64,000 nt of DNA, from assembly GCA_004292855.1 (NCBI GenBank), contig RDXN01000031.1:62001-126000 (forward strand). The letters run 5' to 3'. This DNA comes from Cytophagales bacterium. Lineage in GTDB: Bacteria > Bacteroidota > Bacteroidia > Cytophagales > Spirosomataceae. Every line of letters starts with the position of its first letter. Positions within the stretch are counted from its first letter, which is position 1. A program made the position numbers and the translations under genes. Shown in pieces: positions 43,301-51,622 of this stretch. The notes beneath the pieces were generated by a model. The model was not told the DNA's origin. It did not search any database and worked only from the letters and a program-made list of their open reading frames with translations.

Positions 43301-43930
43301 TTACTTCAAGGGCTGATAAATCGTGGCTTTTGTATCGACTCTGATTACTAGGCGGCAGTCGCCCGTTTGGCCACGAGTTTCGTCGCAAATACCATCCTGA
43401 AACGCATCAAACCGGCGGCCATCCTCCGTGTTCACCACAAATTTCACCTGAAACGTATCGGCCGATTTAATCGAAGCCAACGTGATATCGCACGCTTTGG
43501 CTGCATCGGCGGCTGTGATGTTTACCTTAGCGGGCAGGGTTGTGACGGTCCGCAACAAACGGTCGCCCGGGGTGGTCAGGCGGCTGGGTAGCGTGGCATA
43601 GGCCGCGTTGGGATACGCACAGTTTACACCCACACCGCAGGTTGTCATACCGGCTGTCAGGGCGACTCTCGGGTTATTGTACCCAATCCACACCTCAATC
43701 GATTTGATTGGAACGTTGCGTCCAAAATCTTCCCCTTTGAGAGTAAACTCAAAATCGGCAGTAGCCAGATTCGTGAAATCAAAGAACGATTTACTGCGGT
43801 TCACATCAGCCACAGCCACCGCACCATCGGCTGCAACCGGAATTGCGTCTTTGGTTTGGCAAGACTCAAAAGCGGCAACGATTCCGCCGGAAAAGACCAC
43901 TAAAAATGCGTAAAGAAGTGTTTTTTTCAT
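43301..43930 (-). CDS. Lipoprotein encoded after susD, unknown function
   Basis: The 209-residue product starts with a lipoprotein signal (MKKTLLYAFLVVFSGGIVAAFESC). The mature part is probably beta-rich, with four later cysteines (TTCGVGVNC, KACD, GICDET...GDCR) that could form disulfides. It begins 11 bases after the susD stop, so it is the third gene of a susC-susD-lipoprotein operon. Such third genes often encode surface glycan-binding proteins, but no binding domain is recognised here. An ATG at 43954 was rejected, because the MKK leader is at 43930. Confidence 0.78.
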   Translation of the reverse strand: MKKTLLYAFLVVFSGGIVAAFESCQTKDAIPVAADGAVAVADVNRSKSFFDFTNLATADFEFTLKGEDFGRNVPIKSIEVWIGYNNPRVALTAGMTTCGVGVNCAYPNAAYATLPSRLTTPGDRLLRTVTTLPAKVNITAADAAKACDITLASIKSADTFQVKFVVNTEDGRRFDAFQDGICDETRGQTGDCRLVIRVDTKATIYQPLK

Positions 43931-43941
43931 CTTGTTGTAGC

Positions 43942-45531
43942 TCACAAGTCCCAAAATACAGGTGTAATAAAATTGTTTTGAGCAGGCGCGTTCGGGTTTG
44001 CCGTCAGCTCCCGTGATGAATACAAAAACCGCAAGGGGAACGGATTGACAGGCGAAATGGGAACCCTCAGCGTTGGCGATCCCGTTCGGCGGTAGTCGTT
44101 GTAGGCTTCAATGCCATTCCCATACGTGGCAATGTATTTTTGGGTCATCACAAAGTCAAGACGGGCGGCAGGGGTAGTGAGCGCATCATATTGGGTTAGC
44201 AATCGCGCCACAAACGCATCAATGGTAGCCTGTGGCATTTGTGGGCCACTGTTTCCAGCCGAACCCACAAACGCATTAACAGCCTGTAAATGCTGAACCA
44301 CACCATCGCGCAAGTACGTACGAACTGTGCCCGTTGTACCGAGCGTGAGTGCCGCTTCGGCCAGGATAAAATTGGTCAGATAGCTGGTAGCCATCGGAAA
44401 AATACCGGCACCTGTACCATCCGTATTCGTAACAACCCGGTGTACGCCGGGGGTAGTGGCCCCCGTATTGGTCAAATATTGGAGTGTAGTGGGTAAATTC
44501 CGAATCGTGTTGTTATCGTAAATTCCGCCATACGGATAAATGCCAAACGTAGCCCGTTGGGCCTGATCGGCGGGTTGTCCAGTCGGGTCGCCCGTAAAGC
44601 GGCCACCATAGCCATTCCCGGTTGAGGTGAAATTGACACCGGCATTCGCATTCTGGCGATAGATGTAATAACGCAGCCGCAAATCGTCGAGGTTATACAG
44701 GCGTTCCATGAAGCCCTGATCCATGTAGCAATCTTTGGTAGCCCGGTATTCGCTGATGTGTATTGGGTGACGATTTTGGGGCGTTTCGGTGGTTCCAAAA
44801 CGGAAAACCCAGTCCTGCGCCCCAGTCGTAATCAGTTGATTGGCAGCTATCAGCGCGTTAATGTCCTTAATTACCCGATCACGCTCCGTTGGTACGAGCC
44901 GGATTTGGTTCAATAATTTCAGTTTGAGCGTGTTGGCCGCCCGCACCCAAAGCGTGCGGTCGCCCCGATAAAACACATCTGCCGTACCGGGCGAGACATA
45001 GGGATTGCGGTTCAGGTCGGCAATGCCCTCGTCGATGAGCCTGAACAGGTCTTTGTAAATATCGGCCCCTTTGTCGAATTTAGGGTTGAGGGTGGCTTCG
45101 CCCAGAGATGCTTCTGTGTACGGCACGTCACCCCACAAATCCACCAAGACGCTATAGATGTAGGCTTTTTCTAGTTTAGCCATCCCTACATAGCCAAAAC
45201 TCTTTGCATCCGTACCGTTTTTGATAATGATTTCGATGTCGTTAAGAGCCTGAGCATAGATGTTGTTCCAATTGGTCTGGAAGGTAGCACCCGTATGGTC
45301 GAAGCGACTTAAACCGAGAATATAGGCGTGTTGCATCGCTACGGATGCCGCCCGATTGAGCGTTCCACCGCCAATATTGACACCCAACGAAACCTGTGTA
45401 GCGGGCAGTAATAGCTCTAAAACAGGTTGCGACGGGTTATTGGGGTCGGTATTAACGTCTAAAAATTGGTCGCAGCTACTCGTCACAAACAGCGAAGCAG
45501 CCAGCAAGATGATAGGTATTATTCGTTTCAT
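43942..45531 (-). CDS. SusD/RagB-family outer-membrane lipoprotein
   Basis: SusD proteins are glycan-binding lipoproteins that cap the SusC transporter on the cell surface. The 529 residues have a lipobox (LFVTSSC, Cys at about 20), then CDQFLDVNTDPNNPSQ, which is typical of the family, and TPR-like helices with WNNIYAQALNDIEIII and ELLLPATQVSLG. The C-terminus has FVMTQKYIATYGNGIEAYNDYRRTGSP, a common SusD feature. It lies 18 bases after susC. Confidence 0.93.
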   Translation of the reverse strand: MKRIIPIILLAASLFVTSSCDQFLDVNTDPNNPSQPVLELLLPATQVSLGVNIGGGTLNRAASVAMQHAYILGLSRFDHTGATFQTNWNNIYAQALNDIEIIIKNGTDAKSFGYVGMAKLEKAYIYSVLVDLWGDVPYTEASLGEATLNPKFDKGADIYKDLFRLIDEGIADLNRNPYVSPGTADVFYRGDRTLWVRAANTLKLKLLNQIRLVPTERDRVIKDINALIAANQLITTGAQDWVFRFGTTETPQNRHPIHISEYRATKDCYMDQGFMERLYNLDDLRLRYYIYRQNANAGVNFTSTGNGYGGRFTGDPTGQPADQAQRATFGIYPYGGIYDNNTIRNLPTTLQYLTNTGATTPGVHRVVTNTDGTGAGIFPMATSYLTNFILAEAALTLGTTGTVRTYLRDGVVQHLQAVNAFVGSAGNSGPQMPQATIDAFVARLLTQYDALTTPAARLDFVMTQKYIATYGNGIEAYNDYRRTGSPTLRVPISPVNPFPLRFLYSSRELTANPNAPAQNNFITPVFWDL

Positions 45532-45549
45532 TTCTAATGCGATTTCTGG

Positions 45550-48500
45550 CTAGAATGTTACTCGTAGGTTGACGCCAAAACGGCGGGTGGTCGGCGTAGA
45601 GACCAACTCGAATCCTTGTGCATTACCCACACCCAATGAATTTACTTCGGGGTCGAGGTTCATGTATTTGGGGAAATTAGGGGCCTTAAACCACAGGTTC
45701 CGGCCGCTTACCGACAGACTAGCCGAGCCAAACGGTGTTTTGGCAAGCCATTTGGCCGGAATTTGATACGCCATCGACACCTCGCGCAGGCGAATCACCG
45801 TTGCATCCCAAACCCGAAACTCATCGGCTGTTCCCTGACTGCCGGAGAAAGAACCAGTTCCAAAGAAAAACTCATTCATCGAAATCGGAATGTTGTTCGG
45901 CTGTTTTTTGCCGTCGTTGGTTAAGATGGGCAGGCGGGTCGTTGCGTCGCCCAGTACGCCATAGGGTACAAGCACCCGATAACGGTCTTCCGTGTCGCGG
46001 GTGTTCCCCCGGCTAAGCATCTCGGCCATCGACACCGACAACAGATCGCCCCCGTCCCGATAATCCAACAACGCACTGATCGAGAATCCTTTGTAGGAGA
46101 AACTATTGGTTACCCCGATAAAAAAGTTCGGATTGGGATTGCCTATAGCCGCTTGTCGGTCCGCAATGATGGCTTTTCCCGTCCGGGAATTGACCAACAG
46201 ATTGCCCTCGTCGTCACGCACATACACGTCGCCCCGAATTAATCCATACGGTTTGCCCACGATGTGCATACTACTGATGGCCGCTGTGACACCGCTATAC
46301 GTCAACTCCTGTGGTCCGCCCAGGTCCAAAACGATGTTTTGGTTTCGGGTGAAGGTGGTGTACATATTCCATTTAAAGCCATTAGCCAACTTCACTGGCG
46401 TCAAATCCAAACCTACCTCCCAACCCCGGTTGCGCACACTTCCCAGATTGACAACCCGTGTCGTATAGCCTGACGAGGGGGGGACATCGACCGTAAAGAT
46501 TTGATCACTACTAATTTTACGATACCAGGCCACGTCAATTCCGACGCGATTGTTGAACAGCTTCGCTTCTGTCCCAATCTCAAACTCGGTGATTTTTTCA
46601 GGCTGTAACGTGCTGCTTCCCAATCGGTTGCCCTGGGTCATAATATTGACACCATTGAACGGCGTGCCCGTATCAATGGGTGACGGGTTCGCGAGCGTTG
46701 GGTTGATACTAAAAATGGTTTGGGTCTGATACGGGCTGGCCTCGTTACCTACCTGTGTGATGCCTGCCCGCACCTTCCAGAAATTAACGGTCCCGGAGGG
46801 AAGTTTTAACAAATCGGACAGGACCACCGAGCCATTAATGCCACCATAATAGTAGCTGCGGCTGTCTTTGGGAAGAGTTGAAGAAACGTCGTTACGCCCG
46901 ACCAGGTTCAGGAAGAGATAGTCGCGGAACGAAAACTGCAAATCGGCAAAATGGGCAATGAACCGTTGTTTCACCAGGCCACCGCCAATGGCTTGCTGTA
47001 CACGGGTGTTATCTAAGTCGTTGATACCCGGCACAATAATACCATCGCCAAAAACAGCCTGACGGTCGGTTACACGTTGATTGGCGTTTTGGCCTAAAAT
47101 CAATCGCATATTCCAGTCGGGCGAAAAGTCGCGGTTGATGGTTGCCAGAAATGTCCAGTCTAACTCCTGCCGATAAATATTGTCATCGGTAATGTTGCCA
47201 TTCGGGAACACCTCACCGCCCCGCCCATTGACGCTACGACGGCGGTCATTATAGCCATTGAAACCAATCGTCGCTTGCAGATTGAGCCAGGATGTAGCGT
47301 CTAAACCAGCCGTAAACTTGCCAAAATAACGATCAACCTTGCTCGTAAAGGGGGAGCTTTCGACCGACCAATACGGGTTGTCGATACCCACGCGGTCATA
47401 AATACTGGCCCCTGTGATCGGATTGCGAAAGGGATAACCCGTTAAATCGTAGCTCGTAGGGGTCCAAGGTAACACCTCGATAGCCGAAGGGCCGGAACCA
47501 ACACTCGACGACATCTGGGGCGATTTTTGATTGGTACTTACATACGAGATAGAACCATTGATGTAAAGCCCGTTGTCGAGCGTAGCCTGCCCACCCAAAT
47601 TGATGCTGGTGCGGTCGATGCTGTTGAACGGCACAATGCCACTGTTGTCCATCCGGGAAATACCCGCCGAAATACTGGCCTTCTCGCTACCACCCTGCAA
47701 GTTGATCGCGTTTTCGTACACCGAACCCCGCTTGTAGAAGTTATCGTAGTTACTCTGTCCGAATGGCTCATACTTCACTCGTTTTCCGACTAATTCCGGG
47801 AAAACGGCCCCATAACGCGTGGATAATGGGTGCGGAATCGAGTCAATGGCCGAGTAGGCCGCCCCCCATGAACCAAACACCCCCAACCGGGTATCTCCTT
47901 CAGTACCCTGGCCATAGGTGGTTTGGTATTCGGGCGAGCTGGCTATTTTTTCGGTCGAATACGACGTATTGTAGCTTACTTCTAAGCCCTTTTTACTTTT
48001 CTTTTTGCCATTTTTAGTGGTAATGATAATGGCCCCGTTGGCCGCCCGCGAGCCATACAAAGCGGCAGCGGCAGCCCCTTTGAGCACGGTCATTGCCTCA
48101 ATGTTGTTGGGGTCGAGGTCAAACGCACGGTTGGTAAAGGTCGATCCAGCCGCAAATCCGCCGTCCGTACTGAACGAAGAGTTGTCGAACGGTACGCCAT
48201 CGACTATAAAAAGCGGCTGATTGTTGTTGGAGAGTGACGAATTTCCACGGATGGTGATGTTGGTAGCTCCGCCAGCCGCCCCTCCCGAACCTTGTATATT
48301 TACACCAGCTACTTTTCCCGACAACGCACGCAGTGGGTCAGGTTCAGAAACTTGCTGAATCTGACTACTTTTAATGGTGCTTACCGCATAGCCCAGTGCC
48401 TTTTTCTCCCGCTGAATGCCCGCAGCAGTCACCACCACTTCCGAGAGTTGCCGGGTGTCGACCCCCAGTTTGACATCGATTACGGACGCGTTGCCGATGG

Positions 48501-48753
48501 GCATTTCCTGTGCCGTGAAGCCCACAAACGAGAAGACCAGCGCACTGGCTGATTCGGGCACGGTAAGTTGGTAATTTCCGGTGGCATCGGTAACTGTACC
48601 CAGCGTAGTGCCTTTGATGATCACCGAAACGCCTGTCAGCACTGCGCCATCTTCGGCAGCGGTTGCTTTGCCACGTATTGTTTTTTGTTGAGCATTTGCA
48701 ACCAACAAGCTACAAATAATCAACCCTACTATCAAAAGTATTCGTTCTCTCAT
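45550..48753 (-). CDS. SusC/RagA-family TonB-linked outer-membrane transporter
   Basis: This 1067-residue TonB-dependent transporter has a signal peptide, a CarboxypepD_reg-like domain (GKATAAEDGAVLTGVSVIIKGTTLGTVTDATGNYQL), a plug (ALSGKVAGVNIQG, TNITIRGNSSLSNNNQPLFIVDGVPFDN, GAAAAALYGSRAANGAIIITTKNG) and a C-terminal beta-barrel. With SusD it imports oligosaccharides or peptides across the outer membrane. The adjacent sulfatase suggests a sulfated glycan. Its ECF sigma/anti-sigma pair is not adjacent. Confidence 0.97.
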   Translation of the reverse strand: MRERILLIVGLIICSLLVANAQQKTIRGKATAAEDGAVLTGVSVIIKGTTLGTVTDATGNYQLTVPESASALVFSFVGFTAQEMPIGNASVIDVKLGVDTRQLSEVVVTAAGIQREKKALGYAVSTIKSSQIQQVSEPDPLRALSGKVAGVNIQGSGGAAGGATNITIRGNSSLSNNNQPLFIVDGVPFDNSSFSTDGGFAAGSTFTNRAFDLDPNNIEAMTVLKGAAAAALYGSRAANGAIIITTKNGKKKSKKGLEVSYNTSYSTEKIASSPEYQTTYGQGTEGDTRLGVFGSWGAAYSAIDSIPHPLSTRYGAVFPELVGKRVKYEPFGQSNYDNFYKRGSVYENAINLQGGSEKASISAGISRMDNSGIVPFNSIDRTSINLGGQATLDNGLYINGSISYVSTNQKSPQMSSSVGSGPSAIEVLPWTPTSYDLTGYPFRNPITGASIYDRVGIDNPYWSVESSPFTSKVDRYFGKFTAGLDATSWLNLQATIGFNGYNDRRRSVNGRGGEVFPNGNITDDNIYRQELDWTFLATINRDFSPDWNMRLILGQNANQRVTDRQAVFGDGIIVPGINDLDNTRVQQAIGGGLVKQRFIAHFADLQFSFRDYLFLNLVGRNDVSSTLPKDSRSYYYGGINGSVVLSDLLKLPSGTVNFWKVRAGITQVGNEASPYQTQTIFSINPTLANPSPIDTGTPFNGVNIMTQGNRLGSSTLQPEKITEFEIGTEAKLFNNRVGIDVAWYRKISSDQIFTVDVPPSSGYTTRVVNLGSVRNRGWEVGLDLTPVKLANGFKWNMYTTFTRNQNIVLDLGGPQELTYSGVTAAISSMHIVGKPYGLIRGDVYVRDDEGNLLVNSRTGKAIIADRQAAIGNPNPNFFIGVTNSFSYKGFSISALLDYRDGGDLLSVSMAEMLSRGNTRDTEDRYRVLVPYGVLGDATTRLPILTNDGKKQPNNIPISMNEFFFGTGSFSGSQGTADEFRVWDATVIRLREVSMAYQIPAKWLAKTPFGSASLSVSGRNLWFKAPNFPKYMNLDPEVNSLGVGNAQGFELVSTPTTRRFGVNLRVTF

Positions 48754-48918
48754 AAAAGAAGGGGCTTCAAGTATGGTGCAAATTAGACAAAATTGGACGC
48801 GCTCACAAACCAGGCCGGTAATTACTTAAGTAGTCTATCGAGAATTACCTCCGACGACGAACGGCAGGCGTAATTCGGTCGTTTTTTTGTTTCTTGCAAC
48901 TTCGCCAACGATTAACCC

Positions 48919-50217
48919 TTGAGCACGTCTACACACAAAATTTCCTGGCAAACAGCCCTTGCCTTAGTCGTCTCGAATATGGTCGGGACGGGCGTTTTTA
49001 CCAGTTTAGGCTTCCAATTGCTGGCCGTGCAAAATACTTGGTCCATTCTGCTGCTGTGGGTGCTGGGGGGCGTGCTGGCCCTGATTGGTGCGTTTACCTT
49101 TGCCGAGCTAGGCACCCATTATCACGACCAAACCGGGGGCGACTACGTGTTTATCTCGCGGGGATTGCACCCGTTTCTGGGCTATCTCACGGCCTGGGTG
49201 TCGCTAGTAGGCGGTTTTTCGGCTCCAGTGGCCATTGCGGGCAAAGCGATGGAGGCTTACCTAAGTCCGTTCGGCATTCCCAACGCCCGGTGGCTCACGG
49301 TCGGCCTGATTATGGGGCTGGGCGTGTTGCACTCGTTTAGTTTGAAGCAAAGTAGCGTGTTTCAGAATATCACAACGCTGGTCAAAATCGCATTTATCGC
49401 CGTTGTGCTGGGAGTGGGGTTCTGGGTGGCACCTCCGGTACAGAATAGCCTGCGGTGGGATGGTAGTTTTCAGAATGAGGTGTTTACCAGTGCATTTGCA
49501 GTGTCGCTACTCTACGTGACCTACGCCTACACGGGCTGGAACGCGGCTGCCTACATCGTGGCCGAAATCGACGAACCCCGACGTAACCTGCCCAAAGCGT
49601 TGTTGCTGGGTTCGCTCACGGTTATGGTTCTGTACGTTTGTCTGCAATTGGTGTTCTTAAAACTGGCGGCCCCAACCGATCTAGGGGGGCAGGCCGACGT
49701 GGCCGTTGTGGCGTTCGCCAATCGATTTGGCCCTGCGGCTGGCAAGTGGATCAGTATTGGGATTGCGTTTCAGTTGGTGGCCACCATGAGTTCGTACGTC
49801 TGGATTGGCGGGCGCATCACGAGCCGGATGGCCCGCGACTTTCCGTTGTGGCGGGTGTTCGATCACCAAAACAAAAACGGCATTCCGGTTCGGGCTATCT
49901 GGCTACAGGTTGCCATTACGCTGGGGCTTCTGTTTTCCGGCACCCTGCAACAGGTGCTGCTTTGCACCTCGTTTGTGTTGCAGTTAATGGGCACGTTGGC
50001 CGTTGCCAGCCTCCTCCGCACCCCGCGCCACCCCGACGATTTCCCCAGCCCATTCCGGCCCTGGCTCCAGTGGGGCTACATTATATTCAGCCTCGGCGTA
50101 TTGATGTTTATCGGATTCGACCGACCCGTTGAGAGTTCGGTCGGGTTAGGGATTGTGCTGGTTGGGGGCTTGACCTACTTTATCAAACGCCCGATTGCTG
50201 ATGGTGTGAGGGTTTGA
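48919..50217 (+). CDS. APC-family amino acid permease
   Basis: This 432-residue transporter has about 12 membrane helices. The first helix carries LVVSNMVGTGVFTSLGFQLL, which is typical of the amino acid/polyamine/organocation family; GAFTFAELGTHYHDQTGGDYVFISRGLHPFLGYLTAW and YVTYAYTGWNAAAYIVAEIDEPRRNLPKAL follow. No ATG is available: an in-frame stop lies just upstream and the TTG at 48919 gives the right N-terminus. The amino-terminal 35 residues are almost repeated in the pseudogene at 38691-38810, so this gene, or a paralogue, once followed the D-aminoacylase gene. Confidence 0.92.
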   Translation: MSTSTHKISWQTALALVVSNMVGTGVFTSLGFQLLAVQNTWSILLLWVLGGVLALIGAFTFAELGTHYHDQTGGDYVFISRGLHPFLGYLTAWVSLVGGFSAPVAIAGKAMEAYLSPFGIPNARWLTVGLIMGLGVLHSFSLKQSSVFQNITTLVKIAFIAVVLGVGFWVAPPVQNSLRWDGSFQNEVFTSAFAVSLLYVTYAYTGWNAAAYIVAEIDEPRRNLPKALLLGSLTVMVLYVCLQLVFLKLAAPTDLGGQADVAVVAFANRFGPAAGKWISIGIAFQLVATMSSYVWIGGRITSRMARDFPLWRVFDHQNKNGIPVRAIWLQVAITLGLLFSGTLQQVLLCTSFVLQLMGTLAVASLLRTPRHPDDFPSPFRPWLQWGYIIFSLGVLMFIGFDRPVESSVGLGIVLVGGLTYFIKRPIADGVRV

Positions 50218-50248
50218 TGAAGGTCTCGGTTGGAAGCAATTGGAATGG

Positions 50249-50256
50249 TATCTTTG
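50249..50256 (+). promoter_or_regulatory. Putative -7 box of the YoeB operon
   Basis: TATCTTTG matches TAnnTTTG and lies 49 bases before the ATG at 50305. TTGG at 50230-50233 is a possible -33 element, with a short spacing. Confidence 0.5.
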
Positions 50257-50304
50257 TCGAACTCAAGTGATTGACCACTTGTTAACCAGGAAAATGGCAA
50301 GACC

Positions 50305-50751
50305 ATGAAAATTCCCGCTCCGCTTCTTTATCTACAGGGTCAAAACGTACTAACCAATGCGTTCCAGATTGTCTTTTCACCTGAAGGCATCCAGGCATTT
50401 GAGGAAATGGCGAACAGCGATTTTCCCATTACATGGAGCGAGCTAAGCCGGGAAGAAGCACAAGCGTTGCTTTTTATCTGGCAGGTGTCCGACGCAATGC
50501 GCAGTACTCTCTCAAGTGAGTCTTCGACAGTGCTGCCTGTACTGACCCTTTTGCCGGCTGTATTCATCCAGGCGTCAGCAAATATTCTGAGCAAACTCAC
50601 GCCATATGTCCCGCTGCTTCAACAAATTGCATCCGGCGAAGTAACTCCGTTCGAGGCAAAAATTTTAGGAGGAGATATTGAGTTGCGGCAAGGCAACCGC
50701 AAGGTCTATACGATTGACCAACTTCAACACCTGACCGCCGATGCCGCGTAA
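50305..50751 (+). CDS. Unknown protein in the antitoxin position before YoeB
   Basis: The 148-residue protein has no similarity that I recognise to YefM/Phd antitoxins, which are near 80-90 residues. Its middle is helical (FEEMANSDFPITWSELSREEAQALLFIWQVSDAMRST), and a C-terminal stretch (GGDIELRQGNRKVYTIDQLQHL) could be the toxin-binding part. It overlaps the YoeB gene by 11 bases, which indicates translational coupling, and a promoter box lies just upstream. The position suggests an antitoxin, but that is inference. Confidence 0.7.
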   Translation: MKIPAPLLYLQGQNVLTNAFQIVFSPEGIQAFEEMANSDFPITWSELSREEAQALLFIWQVSDAMRSTLSSESSTVLPVLTLLPAVFIQASANILSKLTPYVPLLQQIASGEVTPFEAKILGGDIELRQGNRKVYTIDQLQHLTADAA

Positions 50752-51004
50752 GATCGCCTACAGTTCAGAAGCCCACCAAGAACTAAGCGACTGGATCAAG
50801 ACCCACCCCCGCACGGCCATAAAGATTATTGAACTCCTCACGGAATGCACCCGGACGCCCTTTGAGGGTAAGGGCAAGCCCGAAGGTTTAAAAGGTAACC
50901 TCTCCGGTTTCTGGTCCCGGCGCATCACCGACGAGCATCGCCTGGTTTATCGTGTCGATGATGAGTTTGTTTATGTCCTATCGTGTAAGGGGCACTACAA
51001 TTAA
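50741..51004 (+). CDS. yoeB: Txe/YoeB-family addiction module toxin
   Basis: YoeB toxins cut mRNA in the ribosomal A site. The 87 residues fit the family: TRTPFEGKGKPEGLKGNLSGFWSRRITDEHRLVYRV and the terminal CKGHYN, with the catalytic Glu (in PEGL), Arg (WSRRI) and His-Tyr (GHY) positions kept. The start overlaps the end of the upstream 148-residue gene, as in many toxin-antitoxin pairs. The cognate antitoxin appears non-standard. Confidence 0.93.
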   Translation: MPRKIAYSSEAHQELSDWIKTHPRTAIKIIELLTECTRTPFEGKGKPEGLKGNLSGFWSRRITDEHRLVYRVDDEFVYVLSCKGHYN

Positions 51005-51141
51005 AAGGATTAGCATTTACCTATTCTTTGACTCCATACATGTTTGTGGATAGGTCAGCGTGTAGACCATAGCCTCCCCAAGCCACAGATGGCCGACACC
51101 CTTGAGTTTATCCAAACATTTGATCGAAGCATTGTTGAAAA

Positions 51142-51453
51142 ATGGAATCGAATCACGGTATTCAACCAGCCCGTCGCATCCGAAAAAATAACCAAACGCA
51201 TCCGGTAACGGTGTCGGTGGTCAGTGCGGTTTACGTGGATAGCTACACGATCCGCGTAACGTTCAGTGACCGTACGGAGCGCGACATTGATTTTACCCGG
51301 CCCTTTGCCAAACTCAAAGGGTATTATGCACAATACCGGGAACCGGCTCTTTTCCGGTCGTTTATAATTGATGGTGGCAATCTGGTTTGGGGAGCGGATT
51401 GGGACGTGATTTTTCCGTTGTGGTCGCTGTATACAGGTAGCATAGCCCGCTGA
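51142..51453 (+). CDS. DUF2442 domain-containing protein
   Basis: The 103-residue protein matches DUF2442 over its last 75 residues (VVSAVYVDSYTIRVTFSDRTERDIDFTRPF...FRSFIIDGGNLVWGADWDVIFPLWSLY). Members are frequently found beside DUF4160 proteins in putative toxin-antitoxin pairs, but no intact partner is visible here; only a 39-codon frame at 51089-51208 overlaps it. The first 25 residues are basic and not family-like, so the real start may be later. It follows the YoeB gene by about 140 bases. Confidence 0.78.
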   Translation: MESNHGIQPARRIRKNNQTHPVTVSVVSAVYVDSYTIRVTFSDRTERDIDFTRPFAKLKGYYAQYREPALFRSFIIDGGNLVWGADWDVIFPLWSLYTGSIAR

Positions 51454-51481
51454 ACTAAAAAGGCTACTAATTCTGCATGAC

Positions 51482-51512
51482 AAAAAAGCCCCAAATCAGC
51501 GCGATTTGGGGC
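51482..51512 (-). terminator. Intrinsic terminator of the tRNA-Val gene
   Basis: On the minus strand GCCCCAAATC (51512-51503) pairs with GATTTGGGGC (51497-51488), followed by TTTTTT. It lies just past the tRNA 3' end. Confidence 0.9.
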
Positions 51513-51532
51513 TTTGAGACTACGCGTCCCGG

Positions 51533-51607
51533 TAGGAAGTAGCGGGCTCGAACCGCTGACCTCTGCTCTGTCAAAGCAGCGCTCTGAACCAACTGAGCTA
51601 ACCTCCT
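51533..51607 (-). tRNA. tRNA-Val (anticodon GAC)
   Basis: On the minus strand all arms of a cloverleaf form: acceptor AGGAGGT with ACTTCCT (one G-U pair), D stem GCTC/GAGC, anticodon stem CTGCT/AGCAG with loop TTGACAG, and T stem AGCGG/CCGCT with loop TTCGAGC. The anticodon GAC reads GUC/GUU valine codons. The discriminator base is A. CCA is not encoded. Confidence 0.93.
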
Positions 51608-51622
51608 TTAACTAGGGCAAAA

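Larger units (their letters stand above)
38691..49048. other. Segment with related permease 5' ends at its two edges
   Basis: About 115 bases of permease coding DNA (38691-38815 and 48919-49048) lie in direct orientation at both sides of a 10.1-kb block that holds the outer-membrane barrel, LytTR regulator, sulfatase, lipoprotein, susD and susC genes. The copies differ at many silent sites and five of 35 amino acids. No transposase or short target duplication was found. Confidence 0.6.

Noticed and set aside
38691-49048. The 10-kb block as a transposon or integrative element
   Set aside because: No transposase, integrase, terminal inverted repeats or short exact target duplication; the flanking copies are diverged coding DNA.
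51089-51208. 39-codon frame before and overlapping the DUF2442 gene, considered as its partner
   Set aside because: It has no similarity to DUF4160 or any known antitoxin and overlaps the better-supported gene.
51533-51607. tRNA-Asp as identity of the tRNA
   Set aside because: The anticodon loop TTGACAG gives GAC (Val); Asp would need GTC.
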